Below, piece after piece: positions 16,591-25,657 of a stretch of DNA of 64,000 nucleotides (position 1 is its first letter; the number at the start of each line of letters is the position of its first letter). Under the pieces are notes generated by a model. That model saw only the letters and a list, made by a program, of their open reading frames with translations, was not told where the DNA came from and made no database searches. The stretch is from NCBI RefSeq assembly GCF_009601685.2, contig NZ_CP045701.2, forward strand, positions 5,952,001-6,016,000. The letters run 5' to 3'. The DNA is from Pseudomonas brassicacearum. GTDB taxonomy: Bacteria; Pseudomonadota; Gammaproteobacteria; Pseudomonadales; Pseudomonadaceae. The translations under genes and the position numbers were made by a program.

Positions 16591-18987
16591 TCAGACCTCA
16601 TGCAACGGCACCCGCACCGACAGGGTCGTGCCCTCCCCCGGTTCACTCTCCAGGGTCAACTGCCCGCCCATGATCAGCACCCGCTCACGCATGCCGACCA
16701 GGCCAAAGGAGGTTGGCCGACCCGTATCGGCAATAAATCCTACACCGTCGTCGCTGACGGTCAGGCACAATTCGTCGCCCTCCTGAACCAGCGTCAGCTC
16801 TACAGTATGCGCTTGGGCGTGGCGCATCACGTTGGTCAGCGCTTCCTGGAGAATCCGGAACAGGCCAATGGCCTTGGCATCGCTCAGGGCCGGCAGGTTG
16901 TCCGGCACCTGCACCAGGCATGGGATCTGCGTACGCGCCTCGAAACGCCGAGCCTGCCATTCGATGGCCGAGGCAATGCCAGCATCCAGGATCGGCGGGC
17001 GCAGCGCCGTTGCCACGTCCCGCACCAGTTGGAACAACTGGGCAATCAGGCGCTTCATGCTGTTGAGCCGCTCATGCAGGCCCGGGTCGAGTTGCGCGTA
17101 GGCCAATTCACACATGGATGTTTCTAGCTTCAACACCGTCAGCATCTGGCCCAGCTCGTCGTGAACTTCCCGGGCAATGCGTGCCTTTTCCTCTTCCCGC
17201 ACGCTTTCCAGGTGCGCCGACAACTCGCGCAACTGCTCCCGGGAGCTGGCCAGTTCCAGTTCGATGCGCTTGCTTTCGGTGATGTCCCAGACGATCCCGT
17301 CCCAGACGTAGGCCCCATCTTCCAGGCGACGGGTGATAGCCTTGATCTCGGCCCAACGCTCCTGGCCTTCGCGGGTCAGGATGCGGCCCTGCCACGACCA
17401 GTCACTGTCGGTGTCCAGCGCCTGGTCCTGGGTGCGGTGGTAATCGGCCTTGTCCTGCGGGTGCACCAGGCTGCGCAGCCCGGTGTCGCTGCGGGCCAGG
17501 GTTGCAGGGGAATAACCCACCAGGCTTTCGCTGCCTTCACTGATGTAGGCAAAGTCGATCTGGCCGGTCACTGGCGCCCGCTCCAGGCGAAAGACCAGGC
17601 CTGGCACATTAGCGGCGATACCTTGCAACCGCGCTTCGCTTTCGCGCAACGCCGCCAGCGCACGTCGACGTTCGGTCACGTCATTGAGGTAGACCACCAG
17701 GTATTCGGCGTCGCGAAAACGCAGGAAACTCAGGGAAACGTCGGCCGGCAGAATGCTGCCGTCGGCTCGCACGCACTCGGTCTCGAAACTCTGCGGCCGG
17801 TCTTCACTGGCCCGGGCGCGCTTCCACAGGTTCAGCCAACGATCCATGTGCAAGCCCGGCTCGAAGTCGATCAAGGGACGGTCGATGATGGCGCCCGAGG
17901 CATAGCCGAGCATGGTTTCAGCCGCTCGGTTGGCATAGCGCACGTGGCTGTCCCAATTGACCCAGAGGATGCCGACCGTGCTTTGATCGATGGAAAACTG
18001 CGTCAGACGCAAGGCTTCCTCGCTGGCAGCACGCTGGGCGATGTCCTCCTTCGCGGCCCGTAGACGGCGTTCCAGTGCGCGTTGCTGGCGGCGCTGCCAG
18101 AACACGATGGCGATGCTGCTGAGCAGCAGGGCCAGAATCAACAGGGTCAAGTTCTGCCAGAAACCCGGGGTCTCGGTCAGGCGCGGGTATTTCGGCTTGA
18201 GCCAGCGGCTGTGCAGTTGCTCCAGCTCCTTGGCCGGAATTGCCTGCAAACCGCTCTCGATGATATCGGCCAGTTCCGGCCAGTCCCGGCGCGTGGCAAC
18301 CCGCAGCAACTGCGGCAGGCCGATGTCGCCCACCACCGCCAGCTCGGCGAATTCGGGCTCGACCATCAGCCGCCCGAGCTGAGCCTCATCGACCACCGCA
18401 TATCGAGCCTGCTGGGTCAGCAACAATTGCAGGGCCGCGCGCTCCATCGGCACGCCTTGCAGATTCAGCATCGGGTAGTTGCTGCGCAGGTAATCGGCCG
18501 TGGCGCTGGGCATGCGCACCGCGACCCGGGCCTGGGTGTCGAGTTTTTCCAACTCCACCCCCTCGGCCCCCTTCTGCGCACCGACGATCAATTGCGGCAC
18601 GCGCATGTAGGGATCGGAAAACTGCCAGAGCTTGAGCCCGCTCGGAGATTGGCTCAGGCCCGGAGCAATGTCCACTTCGCCAGCGCGCACCGCCGCTTCC
18701 AGTTGCGCCAGGTCCTGGAAATTGCGCCACGTGAGTTCGACGTTCAACGCCTTGCCCAGCCATTGCATCAACTCGACGTTGGTGCCGGACAACCGCTGCA
18801 AGCGCCGGTCGTATTGCGCATAGGGCGCCTGCAATACCAGGCCGACCCGCCATTGCGGATGCTGCGCCAACCACTGGCGCTGCCCTGCATTCAATTGCAC
18901 CCCGTGCGCCGACGGCGCGGGCGCGGCCCACGCCATCAAGGGAAGCCATAAACAGCCGATAACCCACAGGCAGCAAAAACGCATCAT
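16591..18987 (-). CDS. agtS: Sensor histidine kinase AgtS with periplasmic binding-protein domain
   Basis: Membrane sensor of about 798 residues. A signal peptide (MRFCCLWVIGCLWLPLMAWA) precedes a bacterial solute-binding type 3 domain (about 35-270), one transmembrane helix (LTLLILALLLSSIAIVFW), PAS domains (from about 330 and 460), a HisKA_3 domain with phospho-acceptor His in AREVHDELGQ, and an ATPase domain (QEALTNVMRHAQ, VSDDGVGF). The binding domain presumably senses the ligand directly. The start is uncertain: the ATG-ATG pair is used here, while upstream TTG/GTG codons would add up to 7 residues. Pairs with AgtR. Confidence 0.85.
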   Translation of the reverse strand: MMRFCCLWVIGCLWLPLMAWAAPAPSAHGVQLNAGQRQWLAQHPQWRVGLVLQAPYAQYDRRLQRLSGTNVELMQWLGKALNVELTWRNFQDLAQLEAAVRAGEVDIAPGLSQSPSGLKLWQFSDPYMRVPQLIVGAQKGAEGVELEKLDTQARVAVRMPSATADYLRSNYPMLNLQGVPMERAALQLLLTQQARYAVVDEAQLGRLMVEPEFAELAVVGDIGLPQLLRVATRRDWPELADIIESGLQAIPAKELEQLHSRWLKPKYPRLTETPGFWQNLTLLILALLLSSIAIVFWQRRQQRALERRLRAAKEDIAQRAASEEALRLTQFSIDQSTVGILWVNWDSHVRYANRAAETMLGYASGAIIDRPLIDFEPGLHMDRWLNLWKRARASEDRPQSFETECVRADGSILPADVSLSFLRFRDAEYLVVYLNDVTERRRALAALRESEARLQGIAANVPGLVFRLERAPVTGQIDFAYISEGSESLVGYSPATLARSDTGLRSLVHPQDKADYHRTQDQALDTDSDWSWQGRILTREGQERWAEIKAITRRLEDGAYVWDGIVWDITESKRIELELASSREQLRELSAHLESVREEEKARIAREVHDELGQMLTVLKLETSMCELAYAQLDPGLHERLNSMKRLIAQLFQLVRDVATALRPPILDAGIASAIEWQARRFEARTQIPCLVQVPDNLPALSDAKAIGLFRILQEALTNVMRHAQAHTVELTLVQEGDELCLTVSDDGVGFIADTGRPTSFGLVGMRERVLIMGGQLTLESEPGEGTTLSVRVPLHEV

Positions 18988-19061
18988 CGAAGTCTCATGC
19001 ACTGACAAATACTGACCAACCCATTAGGCTGCCGGAAATACTTCTGGTCATGGAATATCCG

Positions 19062-20054
19062 ATGCCCTCTGTTTATCGCCTGGCGTTGCCAGCATTGTGC
19101 CTGTCGCTGATCCTGCCAAGTGCCTTTTCTGTGCAGGCCAGCGAAACGGCACCCGCCGCGCAGCAACCTGCCGAGGAAAAACCCGTCGAGCGCCAACCCT
19201 TGCTCGAGCGTAGCCAGGAAGAAGCGATCGCACTTGAGCGAACGATCCCACTTCAGGAACAACAACAGTTGCAGACCGGCAGCGATACCTTCCTGGCGCT
19301 GTGGAAACCGGCCAATACCAGCGACCCCAAGGGCGCAGTCATCATAGTCCCCGGCGCCGGCGAAACAGCTGACTGGCCTCAAGCTATCGGCCCGTTGCGT
19401 AAAAAATTGCCCGATGTTGAATGGAGCAGCCTGAGTATCACCCTGCCGGACCTGCAAAGCGACGTCATTGCACCGCGCGTGATGGAAACACCGCCCGAAA
19501 CCAAGCCGGCCGACACCGCTGCGGCAGCACCGGATGCCACCACCGCGGCGCCGATCGAACAGGTCGCGGGCGGCGAAGCTGATGCGGCAGATCCAATCGT
19601 TCCCCAAACTGATGAAGAACACGCCAAGGCCGATGCCGAGCGCATCTTCGCCCGTATCGATGCAGCGCTGGCCTACGCCGAACAACAAAGCGCGCGCCGC
19701 ATCGTGCTGCTGGGCCATGGCACTGGCGCCTATTGGGCAGCGCGTTACTTGAGTGAAAAACAACCCTCGCAAGTCGAACGCTTCGTGATGGTGGCCGCCC
19801 AGACCCCGGTCACCGCCAAGCCGGCCCTGGCCGAACTGACCTCGACCTTGAAACTGGCGACCGCCGACATTTTCTACATGGACAAGCCGCTGGATCGCAA
19901 CGCGGCGCTGGAGCGCTTGCAAGCGAGCAAACGCTTGAAAGGCTCGACCTTCAGCCAAGTGTCCCTCAAGGCCCTGCCGAACCCGGCGGCGGAGCAGGAG
20001 CAACTGTTCCGTCGGGTTCGGGGTTGGTTGAGTCCGCAGAAAGCCGGGGAGTAA
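19062..20054 (+). CDS. DUF3530 family alpha/beta-hydrolase-like exported protein
   Basis: Exported protein of about 330 residues with a signal peptide ending near AFSVQASE, then a charged Pro/Glu/Gln-rich linker. The body contains GAVIIVPGAGETADWP and, later, RIVLLGHGTGAYWAARYL, resembling the nucleophile elbow of alpha/beta hydrolases except that the central residue is His rather than Ser (GHGTG), so catalysis is doubtful. An Ala/Thr/Pro-rich insertion lies near residues 155-180. GGA at spacing 7 favours this ATG over one 12 bases upstream. Divergent from agtS. Function unknown. Confidence 0.8.
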   Translation: MPSVYRLALPALCLSLILPSAFSVQASETAPAAQQPAEEKPVERQPLLERSQEEAIALERTIPLQEQQQLQTGSDTFLALWKPANTSDPKGAVIIVPGAGETADWPQAIGPLRKKLPDVEWSSLSITLPDLQSDVIAPRVMETPPETKPADTAAAAPDATTAAPIEQVAGGEADAADPIVPQTDEEHAKADAERIFARIDAALAYAEQQSARRIVLLGHGTGAYWAARYLSEKQPSQVERFVMVAAQTPVTAKPALAELTSTLKLATADIFYMDKPLDRNAALERLQASKRLKGSTFSQVSLKALPNPAAEQEQLFRRVRGWLSPQKAGE

Positions 20055-20110
20055 GGCTGACTATGGCCCCACCCACCGTGGTGGGGGAGCTTGCTCCCGT
20101 TGGACCACGC

Positions 20111-20205
20111 TGTAGGAGCTGCCGAGCGAAGCGAGGCTGCGATCTTTCCAAGGCCAGTTGAGTCTCAGGCGAAATATCAAGATCGCAGCCTTCGGCAGCG
20201 CCTAC
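20111..20205. repeat. Inverted repeat element, AGGAGCTG/GCTGCGATCTTT family, copy 3
   Basis: TGTAGGAGCTGCCGAGCGAA then GCTGCGATCTTT on the left; AAGATCGCAGCC to GGCAGCGCCTAC on the right, about 35 bp apart. It separates the convergent DUF3530 and djlA genes and may act as a bidirectional terminator. A further short palindrome GGGGGAGCTTGCTCCC lies at about 20090. Confidence 0.75.
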
Positions 20206-20219
20206 CGCAGGCCAGCAGG

Positions 20220-20987
20220 CTACCGAAAATCCCGCCGCTCGCGAATCAGTCGATAGGCATTGTGCAGCTCCCGGGTTCTGTCGGTGGCCTCACGCACCTG
20301 CAAGGGCGTTGCCCCGCTACCGGCAATCTTGTCCGGATGATGACGACTGAGCAGACGCCGGTAAGCACGCTTGATCTGTGACGGTTCGCTGGTGGCCGAA
20401 ACACCCAACAAGCGCAAGGCTTCCTGATAGGTCACGCCGCTGTTGGGCCGCGACAGTTTCTGCGGTTCGTAATCAGCCGCCAGCGCTTGGACCTGTTGCG
20501 GCGTCCAGCCCAGCCACCGGCCCCACTGCGCCACCAGTTCTCGCTCGTTGACACCGGCACGCCCATCGGCCCAGACCATCCGCCAACACGCGCGCAATAC
20601 CCCTTCAGCCGCATGAGGCTGGACGGCCAGGCGCCGCATATAACCGCGCAAGTGATCATTTGCGGACTTGCCCCGGTTGAACGCCGCGATCGCCCGGCGC
20701 TGCGCCGACTCGCTCAAGTCCAGCGCACGCATTTCCTGGCGAGCCTGCTGGATGTGGCCATCGACCACACGCCCATCACTTTTCGCCAACCGCCCCAGCA
20801 ATACAAACAACAACTCATCGTTGCGTAACGCCGGGCGCCCACCCAGGCGCTCACGTACCTGCGCCCAGCCCTGCAGGTTCAGGCGCCGATCCAGCGCCTG
20901 TCCCAACAACGCCCCAAGCATGGCCCCCGGGATGCTGGCTATGGCAAAGCCAGCCCCGGCTCCAATCAGAGTCCCTGGCCACCACAT
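20220..20987 (-). CDS. djlA: DnaJ-like membrane co-chaperone DjlA
   Basis: A 255-residue type III J-protein. The N terminus is one glycine/alanine-rich membrane helix (IGAGAGFAIASIPGAMLGALLG), followed by a TerB-like domain (about 50-160) and a C-terminal J domain with the essential HPD motif in LLSRHHPDKIAG. It stimulates DnaK and is linked to envelope stress. One base separates it from murU upstream, so it is co-transcribed with amgK-murU. Confidence 0.92.
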   Translation of the reverse strand: MWWPGTLIGAGAGFAIASIPGAMLGALLGQALDRRLNLQGWAQVRERLGGRPALRNDELLFVLLGRLAKSDGRVVDGHIQQARQEMRALDLSESAQRRAIAAFNRGKSANDHLRGYMRRLAVQPHAAEGVLRACWRMVWADGRAGVNERELVAQWGRWLGWTPQQVQALAADYEPQKLSRPNSGVTYQEALRLLGVSATSEPSQIKRAYRRLLSRHHPDKIAGSGATPLQVREATDRTRELHNAYRLIRERRDFR

Positions 20988-20988
20988 A

Positions 20989-22682
<1,694 letters not shown>

Positions 22683-22742
22683 TGCAAGGGTCTCCGACGG
22701 CGCTAGCCGTCAAGCGGGTCATGCTTTATTATCCAGCATCTT

Positions 22743-23158
22743 GTGCGACACGCGTAGCGTGCCTCCAGCTTCGCGATGAGGAGTCATCGTGAAGGGTTCT
22801 TGCAAAGGAACCAACAGCCCGGCAGCCAATTCGGGAAACAAAACCGCCCAAGGAGTCCTTCGCTTAAAAAGACTCGTTGTCGCTGCGGCGCAATAGCGAA
22901 CCCAAAACCACTTAGCACTCGGAAGCGTGGTTATGGTCCGGATTTCGGACTGGGAGTGCTTACTTCATCACATCGGCCCCATGGCCTTACTCTGACGGGA
23001 AGAATCCCCGCAGGGGTTCCTCCTTCTGCAAATAGGGGGAACATCACCCAGACAAGCCGTTTTCCTACGGTCCTTGTCCATTTCAACTGGAGACATGAGC
23101 GAAAGTTCTGTCTGTCATTGTCCAACTGTTGCAGTCACTGAACAGTAGCGGACTCGTT
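22743..23158 (+). other. Unidentified hairpin-rich segment upstream of the group II intron
   Basis: Within the 476-bp stretch between amgK and the intron, almost every part folds on itself. Examples are CACGC/GCGTG (22749-22761), CGATGA/TCATCG around GGAG (22774-22789), GGTTC/GAACC (22795-22812), AGCACTC/GAGTGCT enclosing GTCCG/CGGAC (22914-22960), CCCC/GGGG (23006-23016), GTTCCTCC/GGGGGAAC (23016-23042), ACAAG-CCGT/ACGG-CTTGT (23052-23077) and CTGTT/AACAG (23126-23145). It begins with GTGCGAC, the same bases that begin the intron. A 121-codon frame (22776-23141) has unusual codon use and resembles nothing I know. This may be a structured RNA, an intron fragment or the native lptD leader. Confidence 0.4.
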
Positions 23159-23804
23159 GTGCGACCAACGATAGCCTAGGAAGACATGCGTCACTGGTAA
23201 CGGTGGGGTATGAAGCTCTTCCGACAATGTAGCCCCCGTCAGGGCGTGATCTTGCTGCGAGGCAAGTCATGGATGCTCGGAGCAGTACCGGGTTGAGGCG
23301 CTAGGCTGGCTGGCAAGGGCAACGTAAGTGAACTGCTGATAAACGCCGTAAGGATAACCATGCCCAAACTGCTGTCAGGCATGAACCAAAAGGTACGAGG
23401 CCAGATATTCCTGTGGGATGTGGGAATACGTCGCTGCACAAGCCTCCGGCGAAAAGGCAGGTCCTAAACCAGTCGTGTGACAGTCAGGGAACGTGGTAAG
23501 CCCGTATGGCTGCCTTCGGGCAGGCAAACCGCAAGGTGAACTGTTGGCTGTGCGGGTATGGGATCGCAGAGAAAGCGAACGCCGGGCTGTAATGGTTCGG
23601 ATAGGGATTGGAACATTATCCCACGGGAAACCGGGCAGACTTCTGCGTGGTCTTTCGTCGCATGAATGCTGATTGAGCCTGTTTCAATGAACTTCGAGGT
23701 CCAGAAATACCGGACCTTCCAATAGTCCAACCCTGACGGGAGCGCCCCTCCTCATCAGGGGATGCGTACGTCTTTTGCTCAGGGTCATCTGAGAGGAAGG
23801 CAGC

Positions 23805-25502
23805 ATGATAGAACACAGCCAAATGGCCGTGTCTGCGCCTTCCGACGTTCCGCAGCAATGGCACGACATCGACTGGTGTCGCGTTCAGCGGAACGTTCGG
23901 GCAATGCAGATACGGATTGCGAAGGCTTGTCGGGAAGGCAACTGGCGCAGGGTGAAAGCCTTGCAACGGATGCTGACCCGCTCACGCTCGGCCAGATACT
24001 TGGCCGTACGGCGAGTCACTGAAAACCAGGGTAAGCGCACGGCGGGAGTCGACCGCGTGCTCTGGGATACACCGGATGCCAAATGGAAAGCGGCAGATGG
24101 ATTGAAGCGCCACGGGTATAAACCTCGGCCGCTACGGCGAGTGTTTATCCCAAAGTCGAATGGAAAGGAGCGCCCTTTGGGCATCCCGACCATGACTGAC
24201 AGGGCAATGCAGGCGTTGTACTTGCTTGCTCTGGCGCCCATCGCAGAAACCACGGGTGATCCCAATAGCTACGGCTTCAGGATCGAACGTTCGACGGCGG
24301 ATGCGATGGGGCAGTTGTTCGTTTGCCTGTCCAAGAGGCTATCGGCCAAATGGGTTTTGGAAGCGGACATCAAGGGCTGCTTTGACCATATCAACCACGA
24401 CTGGCTGATCCACCACGTCCCTACGGACAAAATGGTTCTTCGCAAATGGTTGAAAGCAGGCGTGATCCATAAAGGCCAGCTTCAGGCAACGGATGCCGGT
24501 ACACCTCAAGGCGGGATTATCTCGCCGACCTTGGCAAACATGGTGCTGGATGGCCTGGAAACACAGCTCAAGCGATATCTGGGCGTGACACGGGCCAAGA
24601 AGCTGAAAATCAATGTAGTGCGATATGCGGACGATTTTGTGATCACTGGCGAATCGAAAGAGGTGCTCGATAGCGAAGTCAAACCTTGGGTGGAGCAGTT
24701 CCTCGCGGTGCGCGGATTGCAGTTATCCCCTGAGAAAACCCATGTCGTCCATATAGATGAAGGCTTTGACTTTCTGGGTTGGAATTTCCGCAAGTACGGC
24801 GGGAAGCTTCTGATCAAGCCGAGCAAGAAAAACGTGAAAGCGTTCTATCGCAAGGCCAAGGAGGTCATCAGCACCAACAAAGCGGTGACGCAAGAGGATC
24901 TGATCCGATTGCTGAACCCGATGCTGCGAGGCTGGGCGTTCTATCACCAGCCAGTAGTCGCCAAGAAGGCGTACAGCCGCATGGACTTTCAAATATTCCA
25001 AGCGCTATGGCGCTGGGCAAAACGGCGACACCCGAACAAAAACCTCGACTGGATCAGGAAGAAGTATTTCCAACTCATCGAGGGTCGAAACTGGGTGTTC
25101 TGCACCACGTTACTGACAGAGACTGGGGACAAAGAGGAGATCAGGCTATACACCCTTGAGGCTACGCCGATCGAGAGGCACAGAAAAATCAGCGGGGAGT
25201 ACAACCCGTTCGATCCTTCGATGGAGGAAATGGGCGAGAAACTGCGGATGTCCCGGATGCTCGGGAAGCTGAAATACCGTAAACAAGTATCAAACCTGTT
25301 TCAATCGCAAAAAGGTCTGTGTTTACTGTGCAAGAACCCGATAACCAGGGAGACGGGGTGGCACGACCACCACATCATTTATCGCTCACAAGGCGGTGGT
25401 GACTCGCTAAGCAACCGGGTACTATTGCATCCCATTTGCCACCAGCAGCTTCATGCTCGTGGGCTAACAGTGAACAAACCGGCTCCCGATTTCGGGGGTT
25501 AA
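23805..25502 (+). CDS. ltrA: Group II intron-encoded reverse transcriptase/maturase with HNH nuclease domain
   Basis: A 565-residue intron-encoded protein. The reverse transcriptase domain (about residues 75-350) includes RVFIPKSNGKERPLGIPT, TPQGGIISPTLANMVLDGLE and the catalytic VVRYADDFVITG (about residue 272). A maturase domain follows (LLNPMLRGWAFYHQPVVAKK, about 365-385). The C terminus is an HNH nuclease with CLLCKNPIT, WHDHHIIYRSQGG and LLHPICHQQLH, so target-primed insertion is possible. GAGAGGAAGG precedes the ATG. No frameshift or missing catalytic residue is seen. Codon use is less GC-biased than neighbours, consistent with horizontal arrival. Confidence 0.93.
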   Translation: MIEHSQMAVSAPSDVPQQWHDIDWCRVQRNVRAMQIRIAKACREGNWRRVKALQRMLTRSRSARYLAVRRVTENQGKRTAGVDRVLWDTPDAKWKAADGLKRHGYKPRPLRRVFIPKSNGKERPLGIPTMTDRAMQALYLLALAPIAETTGDPNSYGFRIERSTADAMGQLFVCLSKRLSAKWVLEADIKGCFDHINHDWLIHHVPTDKMVLRKWLKAGVIHKGQLQATDAGTPQGGIISPTLANMVLDGLETQLKRYLGVTRAKKLKINVVRYADDFVITGESKEVLDSEVKPWVEQFLAVRGLQLSPEKTHVVHIDEGFDFLGWNFRKYGGKLLIKPSKKNVKAFYRKAKEVISTNKAVTQEDLIRLLNPMLRGWAFYHQPVVAKKAYSRMDFQIFQALWRWAKRRHPNKNLDWIRKKYFQLIEGRNWVFCTTLLTETGDKEEIRLYTLEATPIERHRKISGEYNPFDPSMEEMGEKLRMSRMLGKLKYRKQVSNLFQSQKGLCLLCKNPITRETGWHDHHIIYRSQGGGDSLSNRVLLHPICHQQLHARGLTVNKPAPDFGG

Positions 25503-25513
25503 GTAGAGACTTG

Positions 25514-25587
25514 AGCCGTATGCGCTGAAAGGCGCACGTACGGTTTTTAGGGGGGAGCAGGCCAGAAATGGTCTGCTCCTACCCAAC
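25514..25587 (+). ncRNA. Group II intron domains V and VI
   Basis: Domain V is the 34-base GAGCCGTATGCG...GCACGTACGGTTT hairpin, with the catalytic AGC triad at its 5' side and a GAAA loop. Domain VI follows as GGAGCAGGCCA paired with TGGTCTGCTCC around GAAA. The probable branch-point A is 25581, seven bases from the 3' end. Confidence 0.85.
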
Positions 25588-25657
25588 TTTCAGACCATCG
25601 AGAGGCGTGCGGCCCACACCGCGGGCAGATGGCACGCAGGAAGCCCGGACTAATAAG

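Larger units (their letters stand above)
23159..25587 (+). mobile_element. Group II intron with reverse transcriptase/maturase
   Basis: A complete retroelement of about 2.43 kb. The 5' end GTGCGACC fits the GUGYG consensus. About 650 bp of RNA-coding domains I-IV precede the protein gene, and domains V and VI follow it, ending at CTACCCAAC. AACGTG at 23490-23495 can pair with five of the last six exon bases CTCGTT (23153-23158), a candidate EBS1-IBS1 contact. It is inserted in the transcription direction of lptD, whose start lies 70 bp beyond the 3' end. All visible parts look intact, so splicing and mobility are plausible. Confidence 0.88.

Noticed and set aside
22776..23141. A 121-codon frame beginning MRSHREGFLQRN upstream of the intron
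   Set aside because: Codon use is unlike neighbours, the product resembles nothing known, and the DNA is explained better by dense hairpins. Kept as a possibility in the finding but not called as a gene.
23159..25587. Retron or diversity-generating element instead of a group II intron
   Set aside because: Domains V and VI, the GTGCG 5' end, maturase domain and HNH nuclease identify a group II intron; no msr/msd or variable-repeat target is present.
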